Positions 1 through 5,772 are shown, counted from the stretch's first letter. The stretch is 7,511 nt of DNA from Metabacillus rhizolycopersici (GCF_020075705.1 NZ_JAIQUM010000137.1:1-7511), one strand, 5' to 3'. The notes: generated by a model not told the origin, from the sequence alone. Made by a program: numbers and translations.

Positions 1-33
1 CTCTAAGCTTGAGTGAATCACAAAGAGGCGAAG

Positions 34-124
34 GTGGGGGATAACTGCCCGTAAAAGCTAAGGTAAGTCTCGCTATCCATCAGTGGGGGATAAGGAAAAC
101 CCCCACTGATGGAAGTCTCGCTTT
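34..124. repeat. Imperfect 48-49 bp direct repeat with a 14 bp perfect hairpin
   Basis: GTGGGGGATAA occurs at 34-44 and 83-93, and AAGTCTCGCT at 65-74 and 113-122, so the region is an imperfect duplication offset by 48-49 bp. Within it, 76-89 (TCCATCAGTGGGGG) pairs perfectly with 100-113 around a 10-base loop. No T-run follows on either side, so it is not a normal intrinsic terminator. The repeat and hairpin are visible directly. A structured RNA, or the non-coding end of an IS605/TnpB-type element lying upstream of the window, is only a guess, because no transposase is visible here. Confidence 0.55.
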
Positions 125-171
125 ATGGTAGAGATAGAGGGAAGCACAAGTAGAATACATAAAAAAATCCC

Positions 172-261
172 TAAGCACATGAACTGGCGAGAGTACTGTG
201 CTTAAAGGAATTTTAGGAGTTGGCTACCAGCCAAACTACATTTGTATTATAGCCAACTCCT
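172..261 (+). promoter_or_regulatory. Hairpin-rich leader upstream of comK
   Basis: Two stem-loops lie just before the comK ribosome site. The first pairs TAAGCACA (172-179) with TGTGCTTA (197-204). The second pairs AGGAGTTGGCTA (215-226) with TAGCCAACTCCT (250-261). A competing small hairpin, TTGGCT (220-225) with AGCCAA (229-234), uses the left arm of the second, so two folds exclude each other. The pairing is visible, but whether this stretch is transcribed with comK is not known. A possible -10 (TAGAAT, 151-156) lacks a good -35. I found no clear pair of ComK AT-boxes (AAAA-N5-TTTT). Confidence 0.35.
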
Positions 262-302
262 TTAAAAGTGAAAAGATACGATCATTTAGGGGGATAATGA
301 CA

Positions 303-887
303 ATGAATTACAAACTAATGAAATTGAAAGAAGTAGTTGAAAAAAATACATATATCATTAAGGAGGACACGATGGCTATTCTTCCTTGGTATACAAATGA
401 TGCCGAGCTCCGTAGTCATGTTCTTGAACGATTTCAAATTAAAAACGTCGCACAAAAGCCACTGACGATTGTTAAAGGGAGCTGTCATTATTATGCAAGC
501 GATCTATCTGGTAGATTAAAAGCAGCATCAACGATCCTAAAGGGAAAACGGATGTTGCCAGTGTTGATAAGTGAGAGTAATAGAATCTGCATGGTGCCTT
601 TAGGCTCTCCATCTAAACCAGAATGTATTTGGCTTTCTTTTCGACATGTAGTAGACATCATCCCAAATGGAACACAATCAATTGTCATCTTTTCAAACAA
701 TCAAAGGCTAGAATTGGATATAACGCGGGATTTGCTAGAAGCAAAATTGGATAAAGCAGCGCGTCTGCTGCATACCTATCAAATTCGCCAAGAAAATGTG
801 ACCGATCATAATAAAATGCAAATATTGGCGGAGGAAGCAAGTCTTTATTCAATCGCAAAGGATGGATATGAGGATCAATTGAACTGA
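303..887 (+). CDS. comK: Competence transcription factor ComK
   Basis: This is a ComK family protein of 194 aa, close to the usual length of about 190. ComK activates the late competence (DNA uptake and recombination) genes by binding paired AT-boxes in the minor groove. Family hallmarks are the N-terminal stretch ending in MAILPW, the core KPLTIVKGSCHYYASDLSGR, then an R-x-P-V segment, a P-x-C-x-W-x-S-x-x-H-V segment and the I-x-F-S-N motif. Start choice: ATG 303 has the Shine-Dalgarno AGGGGGA (288-294) at normal spacing. An in-frame ATG at 297 is too close, and the GTG at 198 would translate through two hairpins. The C-terminus (around EASLYSIAKDG) sits where B. subtilis ComK carries its MecA-binding FMLYPK segment and is quite different. 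The gene is monocistronic and convergent with the next gene. It could be a second ComK paralogue rather than the principal one. Confidence 0.9.
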   Translation: MNYKLMKLKEVVEKNTYIIKEDTMAILPWYTNDAELRSHVLERFQIKNVAQKPLTIVKGSCHYYASDLSGRLKAASTILKGKRMLPVLISESNRICMVPLGSPSKPECIWLSFRHVVDIIPNGTQSIVIFSNNQRLELDITRDLLEAKLDKAARLLHTYQIRQENVTDHNKMQILAEEASLYSIAKDGYEDQLN

Positions 888-906
888 TAAACTATCTAGA
901 AAAACA

Positions 907-945
907 GGGACGGTTCCGTTGTTTCACAAACGCAGGAACCGTCCC
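907..945. repeat. GGGACGGTTC-type palindromic repeat, possible terminator
   Basis: GGGACGGTTCC (907-917) pairs perfectly with GGAACCGTCCC (935-945). The 17-base loop contains a small inner GTTT/AAAC stem. Palindromes starting GGGACGGTTC recur in intergenic DNA of many Firmicutes and, from memory, are associated with REP-associated (Y1/RAYT) transposases, but none is in this window. On the minus strand the stem is followed by TGTTTTTC, so it could end the glycosyltransferase transcript. On the plus strand, after comK, the T-run is poor. Confidence 0.65.
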
Positions 946-1003
946 ATTGTTCTCTGGACCTTTGAGAGAAAAGGTATTCTTTTCAAAGGGATTAAGAATC
1001 TGA

Positions 1004-2353
1004 TTATTTCCATCTTCGTTCCACATGAAAGAATTGCTGAAAATATCCATAAACAGAGACTGGTGACATAATCATTTGATAGCCTAAGATGAAAAGGATG
1101 AATCCAAAAATGTTTTTCCGGATTTTTAGATTCAATCTTTTAAAGACATATTTTGATTGATACATATAAAGAATACTGTAGCTAATCAATGTAAGTGGTA
1201 GCACTAATAGGGTCATTGGTCCAACAATCCAGTAAAAACCAAAGAAGGCTAAGATAAGACCGGGTATCCAAAAAAACGTATAGGCAATATCTAAAAATGG
1301 CATCACTAGGTTAATACCCGTTAAATATTTCGTATAAAGCTGAGGCTGCTGCCAAGGCTTTACCTCTGCAAGCCCTTCAATCATGCCGCGCGCCCATCGT
1401 GATCGTTGATAAATAAAATGCTTTAGCGTACTTGGTGCTTCTGTAAACGCAACAGCTAAAGGCTCGAAATAAACCTTCCATTTTTTCTCGAGCAGTCTCC
1501 ACGTCAGCACAATATCTTCACCAATTGCATCTGGCCAGCCATTCACTTCTTTGATTGCTGCTGTTTTATAAAGGCTAAAAGCACCTTGTGCAACAAGCGT
1601 CCCTTGATAAAGGCCCTGCAATCGTTTGATGGATGCAATGCCAAGAAAATAATCCCACTCCTGTATTTTTGTCCATATATTTTCACGGCTATTTTTGACT
1701 AGAACAGAGCCTGCGACTGCACATACATCACTTGGACTGCTTTTCATTCTTGCGACTAAAAAGCGAACAGCAGACGGATGAAGTAATGTATCAGCATCCA
1801 ATGTAATGACGTAAGATGTCTTTACTGCTGTTAATCCCCGATTTAAAGCGTGAAATTTTCCGGGGGGTTCCTCGTGCAAAATATCCAAATCCAAGTTCAA
1901 TTCCTTTTTCGCCTCTAAGGCTCTTTTGACCGTTTGATCAGTTGAACAATTGTTAATCAGAATGACTTTTATTTCTCCATGATAATCCTGTTTGCTTACA
2001 TAATGAAGCGTGTTAACTATGTTATCCTCCTCATTATGTGCGGCAATGAGGAGAGTGATTGGTTCACTAGGATATTCATGTTTAAACGGCGGTTGTTTGT
2101 CCAACAATAAACTAGCTATAAGAAAAGCATTCATATAGCCTGGAATATAAGAAATTCCTGCAATGATGATCAATGCGAATGGAAAGGAAATAATATCTGC
2201 TAAATCCATCAGCCAAGGATAGGCCAAATAGATCGAAAAACACATCCATAAAAAGGAAAATGAGTGACTAATCCAAAATTTTGTTTTAATGGGTACATAA
2301 AAAGGATGTATATCAAATTTCGGTTGATGTTTATGACCAATCGTTGTTTTCAA
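1004..2353 (-). CDS. GT2 family membrane glycosyltransferase (IcaA/PgaC-like)
   Basis: The protein has 449 aa and is a processive-type family 2 glycosyltransferase that should polymerise or transfer a sugar from a nucleotide-sugar at the cytoplasmic face. Two N-terminal membrane segments (about 27-47 and 54-84) precede the catalytic domain. Its motifs are AAHNEED near 105, NNCSTDQT (134-141), the metal-binding DAD (186-188), GED with the likely base D280, and QRSRW (316-320), the acceptor and processivity motif. About three membrane helices follow (347-373, 375-398, 415-438). This layout matches poly-N-acetylglucosamine synthases (IcaA/PgaC) and relatives, but substrate cannot be read from sequence and no IcaD/PgaD partner is visible. 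Start: TTG at 2353 has AGGAGA seven bases upstream. The frame stays open to a TTG at 2464, but that start lacks a ribosome site. It is divergent from the NodB-type deacetylase. Confidence 0.85.
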   Translation of the reverse strand: MKTTIGHKHQPKFDIHPFYVPIKTKFWISHSFSFLWMCFSIYLAYPWLMDLADIISFPFALIIIAGISYIPGYMNAFLIASLLLDKQPPFKHEYPSEPITLLIAAHNEEDNIVNTLHYVSKQDYHGEIKVILINNCSTDQTVKRALEAKKELNLDLDILHEEPPGKFHALNRGLTAVKTSYVITLDADTLLHPSAVRFLVARMKSSPSDVCAVAGSVLVKNSRENIWTKIQEWDYFLGIASIKRLQGLYQGTLVAQGAFSLYKTAAIKEVNGWPDAIGEDIVLTWRLLEKKWKVYFEPLAVAFTEAPSTLKHFIYQRSRWARGMIEGLAEVKPWQQPQLYTKYLTGINLVMPFLDIAYTFFWIPGLILAFFGFYWIVGPMTLLVLPLTLISYSILYMYQSKYVFKRLNLKIRKNIFGFILFILGYQMIMSPVSVYGYFQQFFHVERRWK

Positions 2354-2434
2354 GGTAGTCTCTCCTATGATGTAAAAGTCTAATTTTAAAATGCCTATTC
2401 GATGTAAAGCCTTTTGAGCTATCGATCGAAACAT

Positions 2435-2464
2435 ATCATAAATCATGAATGGGGAAGATAGCAA
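2435..2464 (-). promoter_or_regulatory. Possible promoter of the glycosyltransferase
   Basis: On the minus strand TTGCTA (2464-2459) and TATGAT (2440-2435) are separated by 18 bases, giving 4/6 and 5/6 matches to the SigA consensus. A transcript from here would have a leader of roughly 75 bases before the TTG start at 2353. This agrees with the shorter coding region. The call rests on pattern only. Confidence 0.3.
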
Positions 2465-2573
2465 TACTAAGAGATTGGTAGTTTATGGTTGTGTCATAGG
2501 GATCACTAGAAAGTTGTCGACATTTGTTTATAGCATCATAGGTGTTGCAAAGAGCCGTTGGAAATGGACACAC

Positions 2574-2605
2574 GGGGACGGTTCTTTTGTTTTTGCAAAA
2601 GTCCC
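2574..2605. repeat. Damaged second copy of the GGGACGGTTC palindrome
   Basis: The left arm reads GGGACGGTTCTTTTG (2575-2589). A perfect right arm would be CAAAAGAACCGTCCC, but the sequence is CAAAAGTCCC (2596-2605), exactly the expected arm with AACCG missing. The inner CTTTTG/CAAAAG stem survives. It is preceded by GGACACAC, a flank I associate with this repeat class. It is the same family as the copy at 907-945, so the glycosyltransferase gene lies between two copies. Confidence 0.6.
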
Positions 2606-2739
2606 TCTGTTCCCATCATCTTAACCCTAGGAGAAGGTCAAGGAAGGCGAATGACCTCCTCACAGAATTCCGAGGTTTGGTCATTAACATAAGGAGCCCA
2701 ATAGCCATTAAGTTAGGCACTATTCATGACAAGATCTAT

Positions 2740-3003
2740 TCATTTTAGTTGTAATCCTCTCCATAAAAAACATATTTTGTGGAGAGGATTTTTTGCGTCT
2801 AAATTTTTAGAAATAGAGCGAATTCCAGCTGTTAGCTCAAGAGCGCCAACATCCATTTTCAAATGAACAGATTCTTCAATGGGCAAAGGAAACTGAATTT
2901 CTGAACAGGAAATACAAGTTAAAACTTGAGTTTTTCCCTTTTGTGGGACATATAATTTCGCATTCGGAATACAATGAATTATCCGTTGAATAGGTGATTT
3001 GCC
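2740..3003 (-). pseudogene. Possible gene remnant of unknown family
   Basis: This minus-strand frame is stop-free for 87 codons, between TAA (3006-3004) and TGA (2742-2740). The translation is of protein-like composition, with short stretches such as RIIHCIPNAKLYVPQKGK and VLTCISCSEIQFPLPIEESV, including a C-x-x-C pair. There is no start codon with a ribosome site, and the frame runs into the stem at 2753-2790, which is not expected of a live gene end. I do not recognise the family. It may be the tail of a decayed gene or a chance open frame. Confidence 0.25.
2753..2794 (+). terminator. Strong intrinsic terminator without an assigned gene
   Basis: AATCCTCTCCA (2753-2763) pairs with TGGAGAGGATT (2780-2790). 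A·T and G·T pairs extend the stem inward to 16 bp with a six-base loop, and a run of six T follows (2789-2794). The direction is plus. No convincing plus-strand gene ends here, so it may be a relic of a lost gene or end a small RNA. Confidence 0.75.
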
Positions 3004-3229
3004 TTAGTTTTTAAATGTGTCCAACCATTACACTTCTTTCCCTTTTATCGCTTAATATAACAAACATTTTTGCCTTAAGGCTCTTCGTCAAAGGTTATTG
3101 CAGGAATCGTTAATGCTAAAGATGCTTCATGGTAACGGGGAATGGAGAGCCCTCCACCTTGTTTAAGCTTTGGACAGTCCCAAAAAATCAGAGACAAGTT
3201 ATATTTACAGCAGAAAGGAAGAAGTCATA

Positions 3230-4153
3230 ATGAATAGTGCGAAACCTTTTTACATTGTATTTCTATGTCTTTTTATTTATTGTGCGGGAATGAGCTTTTA
3301 TTTTTTGAGTAAACTAAACGAGATTGGTAGTAAAGAAGAGGAAATATCTAAACAATTGGAAGAATTACAGATTCATAAGGATTTAGAAACGAAGCTTGAA
3401 AAACAAAGCAAAAAGTCCAAGGAATTAGAAAATAAACTGAAAGATCAAAAGGATTTAATCAAACAATTAGAAAAAGAGAAGAGTGAACTACATAAAGAGT
3501 TAATGAAATATAAAAAGGTTGCGTATTTAACATTTGATGATGGTCCAAGTGAAAATACGATTAAAATTTTAGATATTTTAAAGGAAAATAATATAAAGGG
3601 AACATTTTTTGTAAATGGAAGAACAGATCAAATTTCCCTAAATACATATAAAAGAATTATTGATGAAGGCCATACGATCGGAAATCATACATATTCACAT
3701 GATTATCATACCCTTTATAAAAGTTCTGAAGGTTTTATAAACGATTTTAATCATTTGAATACGTTATTAAAAGAAAAGTTAAATGTTTCTACAAAATTTT
3801 ACCGATTTCCTGGCGGATCCAATAATCAACTAAGCAACAGATATGGGAAAAAACATTTAACAAATGAAATTGCTTCAAAATTAAAGCAGCAAGGCTATAT
3901 CTTCTTTGACTGGAATGTCGATTCGATGGACTCAAAGGCAAGAGTGGTTCAAAAAGATGAGATTGTAAGAAGTGTTTTAAATGGATCAATGAATATGCAG
4001 CAAGCGATTGTGTTAATGCATGACCTGCAAGGGAAACATACAACAGTCGAAGCGCTTCCTGAGATTATAGATGGGCTAAAGAAACAAGGTTTTGCGTTTG
4101 AGGGATTGTCCGAACATAGCTATAACAAACAATTTATTGCAACAAATAACTAA
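3230..4153 (+). CDS. Membrane-anchored NodB-domain polysaccharide deacetylase with coiled-coil stalk
   Basis: The protein has 307 aa. A single N-terminal membrane segment (about 7-27, no clear cleavage site) is followed by a charged Lys/Glu/Leu-rich coiled coil (about 30-95) and a carbohydrate esterase family 4 (NodB) domain that should sit outside the membrane. All five NodB motifs are present: TFDDGP (101-106, D103 the expected catalytic base and D104 a metal ligand), H153-T-Y-S-H157 (metal ligands), RFPGGS (192-197), DWNVDS (227-232) and LMHD with H264. It is therefore predicted to be an active metal-dependent N-deacetylase of peptidoglycan GlcNAc/MurNAc or a surface amino-polysaccharide. 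The exact substrate is unknown. Start: ATG 3230 has AAAGGAAG (3214-3221) upstream. The frame opens at TTG 3170, but that start lacks a ribosome site. It is divergent from the GT2 gene, which may make its substrate. Confidence 0.88.
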   Translation: MNSAKPFYIVFLCLFIYCAGMSFYFLSKLNEIGSKEEEISKQLEELQIHKDLETKLEKQSKKSKELENKLKDQKDLIKQLEKEKSELHKELMKYKKVAYLTFDDGPSENTIKILDILKENNIKGTFFVNGRTDQISLNTYKRIIDEGHTIGNHTYSHDYHTLYKSSEGFINDFNHLNTLLKEKLNVSTKFYRFPGGSNNQLSNRYGKKHLTNEIASKLKQQGYIFFDWNVDSMDSKARVVQKDEIVRSVLNGSMNMQQAIVLMHDLQGKHTTVEALPEIIDGLKKQGFAFEGLSEHSYNKQFIATNN

Positions 4154-4192
4154 ACACACGTTTGTTTTAATGTGTACGGTCATACAAAGGAA

Positions 4193-4220
4193 GGCTAGTC
4201 TATCATAGACTGGCCCTTTT
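4193..4220 (+). terminator. Terminator after the deacetylase gene
   Basis: GGCTAGTCTA (4193-4202) pairs with TAGACTGGCC (4206-4215), with one G·T pair and a TCA loop, followed by CTTTT. It lies 40 bases after the deacetylase stop codon in the same direction. Confidence 0.75.
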
Positions 4221-4440
4221 ATGTTTGGAAGATCTAATCATTGGTTTGGCTGTTAAATCCGCATGACCAATAACTAGCTGTTATCCATTCAAAAGGCTGT
4301 TTTCGCAAACTTTGTTGCTGTTGTCATATAGAGTGCCATTAATCTAGATATTTAAGTTAAAATATAGATGAGATTGTGAAGGGGTGTACTTAAACTGAAG
4401 GTGCAGGAATGTGGAATAAGCAATAGTGAAACGATTGTAT
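4221..4440. other. Non-coding spacer
   Basis: I see no gene on either strand. ATTGGT (4240-4245) and ACCAAT (4266-4271) can pair weakly. The stretch around 4293-4325 (AAGGCTGTTTTCGC and the following GTTGCTGTTG) resembles, from memory, a motif repeated in Bacillus intergenic DNA, which I cannot confirm here. A five-codon ATG frame at 4410 is too short to call. Confidence 0.3.
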
Positions 4441-4441
4441 A

Positions 4442-4483
4442 AAAATAGAGCAAAAATGACGGATATCATCTTTGCTCTATTTT
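4442..4483 (-). terminator. Terminator of the two-gene membrane-protein operon
   Basis: AAAATAGAGCAAA (4442-4454) pairs perfectly with TTTGCTCTATTTT (4471-4483). After one mismatch the stem continues inward as ATGA/TCAT. On the minus strand the right arm runs on as CTCTATTTTTATAC, a good T-run, so it fits as the terminator of the minus-strand genes that end at 4533. On the plus strand it would be weaker. Confidence 0.7.
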
Positions 4484-4491
4484 ACCTTGTT

Positions 4492-4520
4492 ATAGGAAGA
4501 CTCTGTAGTCTTCCTATTTT
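4492..4520 (+). terminator. Second hairpin, plus-oriented terminator
   Basis: ATAGGAAGACT (4492-4502) pairs perfectly with AGTCTTCCTAT (4507-4517) around a CTGT loop, followed by TTT and then an A/T-rich stretch. The orientation is plus, facing the neighbouring minus-directed hairpin. The pair probably blocks read-through between the converging transcripts. Confidence 0.65.
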
Positions 4521-4532
4521 AAAAATTTTACT

Positions 4533-5039
4533 TCATACCTCTTTGACTTTTTTACTTTTTAATGAGTCCATAATAAATCTAAAAAAAAGTATGTATATGG
4601 ATGTAGCAAGAAGGTAAAAAGCAAATGAATTAAGAAAAGTCCATCCACTAAACTTAAAAACATTAAAAAACACAGCTAACCATTCAAAGCCTAGAGCAAA
4701 AAGAGACCAAAGGATCACATATGCAGTAATATAAATACCCTTTGGATCAAACTTGTCAAATAAGTACACACATAGTAATGCATAAGGGGAATACATCAAA
4801 TACGTTATTATGTCTGTTACCTCGTATTTTTCAAGGTCATTAAGGTCATATAAATCCAAGGGTGGCGTTGCAATCAGGTGATCCATAATAATAGCGATAG
4901 TTACAGTGAACAAAATCAATAAGATAGAAATTACAAGAGGGTATCTTTTTGGGAGGAACAAAATCAATATGAAACCACAAACAATGGTAAGAATTATAAA
5001 CCATTCATTTTCGTTAAACTGTTCTGGCAATGGTAACAA
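4533..5039 (-). CDS. Small polytopic membrane protein, unknown function (second gene of pair)
   Basis: The protein has 168 aa and is mostly membrane, with about five hydrophobic segments (12-29, 32-52, 77-95, 101-122, 133-157). A soluble acidic loop (LDLYDLNDLEKYEV, about 61-74) and a Lys-rich tail (SLKSKKVKEV) interrupt them. The start is TTG at 5039, directly abutting the TAA of the upstream gene (TAATTG). A GGGA ribosome site lies inside the end of the upstream gene, so translation is probably coupled. Residues 117-138 carry the pattern G-x-E-x-L, NV, F, W, S at the same spacing as in the upstream protein (106-127), so the two are likely distant paralogues. The pattern recalls small Bacillus/Clostridium membrane families such as CBO0543, a weak resemblance. 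No catalytic motif is seen. Confidence 0.75.
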   Translation of the reverse strand: MLPLPEQFNENEWFIILTIVCGFILILFLPKRYPLVISILLILFTVTIAIIMDHLIATPPLDLYDLNDLEKYEVTDIITYLMYSPYALLCVYLFDKFDPKGIYITAYVILWSLFALGFEWLAVFFNVFKFSGWTFLNSFAFYLLATSIYILFFRFIMDSLKSKKVKEV

Positions 5040-5504
5040 TTAGCTCATCCCTTTTCTAAGAATTTTTCTAAAGTTAGTAGTGAGGTAGCTTATAAGAAGT
5101 AAAATGACAAACCACTCTATTATGGAATAAAAAAGATTCCATTTTACAAAATCATATACATTAAGAAGATTGGCTAGATATTCAATCCCTATCAAAAGGG
5201 GTATTAAAATAAATAGCATAATCCAATTTTTCCTGTTTTTTGCCCCTTGGGTTTTATCTATATACCAAATAATAAGTACAGGAATAAGGAAGACCCTGAT
5301 AAGTGCCATTGTCCAATAACTAGTTGAAGGGCTATTAAAATTGATCATCTCCATATTCAATGCGAAGATGGTCATAAAGTTATGGTGAATAATGTTAGTT
5401 ACCATCCAAATGAAGAATATTTCAAATAGATGAAGATTCTTTTTGGATACGGCATATGTAAGATTTATTATCACTGTTAATGCAAAAAAAATTGAAAATG
5501 CCAT
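5040..5504 (-). CDS. Small polytopic membrane protein, unknown function (first gene of pair)
   Basis: The protein has 154 aa with about five membrane segments (2-19, 24-48, 63-82, 93-113, 122-141). It has a short basic loop (TQGAKNRKN, 85-93) and a basic C-terminus (RKILRKGMS). The ATG at 5504 has a strong GGAGGAG site (plus-strand 5507-5513). It is the lead gene of a two-gene unit whose second start codon follows its stop immediately. The second and third segments hold NIIHH and SYWTMALIRVFLIP. The C-terminal signature G106-I-E-Y-L, N115-V, F119, W122, S127 matches the partner protein without gaps. The function is unknown. No signal peptide cleavage site or enzyme motif is visible. Confidence 0.78.
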   Translation of the reverse strand: MAFSIFFALTVIINLTYAVSKKNLHLFEIFFIWMVTNIIHHNFMTIFALNMEMINFNSPSTSYWTMALIRVFLIPVLIIWYIDKTQGAKNRKNWIMLFILIPLLIGIEYLANLLNVYDFVKWNLFYSIIEWFVILLLISYLTTNFRKILRKGMS

Positions 5505-5652
5505 AGCTCCTCCACTAAATTGCTTTTTGAAATAGTTTTATCTCTCTATGTTTAAAATATTCCTTCTTCAACTAAAGGGTGCGTAGTTTAATAAGAATGA
5601 AGTGTTTTATGAGTGATTTCAGATTTTAGTTATTCAATTAAAGGGAGCGATT
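5505..5652. other. Spacer upstream of the membrane-protein pair
   Basis: This A/T-rich stretch should carry the promoter of the minus-strand pair. The best I can find is TTGAAG followed after 17 bases by TAGAGA on the minus strand, a poor -10. I see nothing else in it. Confidence 0.3.
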
Positions 5653-5706
5653 GTGGTAGAACCCTTAGGTTTAAACGACTTTATTGTTATATTTTTAAGT
5701 GCATAG
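5653..5706 (+). CDS. Candidate 17-residue hydrophobic peptide
   Basis: A GTG codon at 5653 follows AAAGGGAG (5640-5647) by five bases and opens a 17-codon frame, MVEPLGLNDFIVIFLSA, ending in TAG. A strong stem-loop starts 19 bases after the stop. A good ribosome site, a short hydrophobic peptide and a following terminator are what small membrane-active or leader peptides look like. However, such a short frame can arise by chance and I see no clear promoter or antisense RNA partner. Confidence 0.2.
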   Translation: MVEPLGLNDFIVIFLSA

Positions 5707-5725
5707 AAGCATTACATCAAAAATT

Positions 5726-5772
5726 AAACAAGCATAACCCCGTCCTAATTTAGTACGGGGTTATGCTTGTTT
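5726..5772. terminator. Perfect 18 bp stem-loop, probable bidirectional terminator
   Basis: AAACAAGCATAACCCCGT (5726-5743) pairs perfectly with its complement at 5755-5772 around an 11-base loop that contains a further CTA/TAG pairing. The right arm ends in TTGTTT. The minus strand continues into AATTTTTG and the plus strand into GAGGTTTT, so it could work in both directions. No standard gene ends here, only the candidate peptide at 5653-5706. Confidence 0.65.

Larger units (their letters stand above)
2465..3169. other. Intergenic region with repeat, orphan terminator and possible remnants
   Basis: This is a 0.7 kb spacer between divergent genes. It holds the damaged palindrome at 2574-2605, the terminator at 2753-2794 and a minus-strand open stretch at 2740-3003, each described separately. 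An open plus-strand frame across 2542-2748 runs through the palindrome, has no ribosome site and is not called as a gene. GCCTTAAGGC (3072-3081) is a perfect 10 bp palindrome. TGGAG/CTCCA around 3144-3157 forms a small stem. TATAAC (3056-3061) could be a -10 for the downstream deacetylase but has no clear -35. Confidence 0.4.

Noticed and set aside
76..113. Intrinsic terminator at the first hairpin
   Set aside because: The stem is strong, but no T-run follows on either strand.
198..302. N-terminal extension of comK from GTG 198
   Set aside because: It would translate through the leader hairpins, has no ribosome site and is not part of the ComK family; ATG 303 has a good one.
491..700. Minus-strand open frame inside comK
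   Set aside because: It is antisense to a clear comK coding frame and has no recognisable product.
2542..2748. 68-codon plus-strand open frame
   Set aside because: It crosses the damaged palindrome and has no ribosome site or recognised domain. Only its tail is noted as a possible relic.
3087..3133. Short frame ending KVIAGIVNAKDASW before the deacetylase
   Set aside because: It is protein-like but under 20 codons, with a stop just upstream and no start, so it is too short to call a remnant.
3789..4043. Minus-strand open frame inside the deacetylase
   Set aside because: It is antisense to conserved NodB motifs, so it is a shadow frame.
1004..4153. A full ica/pga operon
   Set aside because: Only a synthase and a deacetylase are present, divergently oriented, with no IcaC/IcaD or PgaA/PgaD counterpart.
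4426..4617. 63-codon plus-strand frame across the paired terminators
   Set aside because: It is built from two hairpins and the antisense of the downstream membrane-protein gene, with no good ribosome site.
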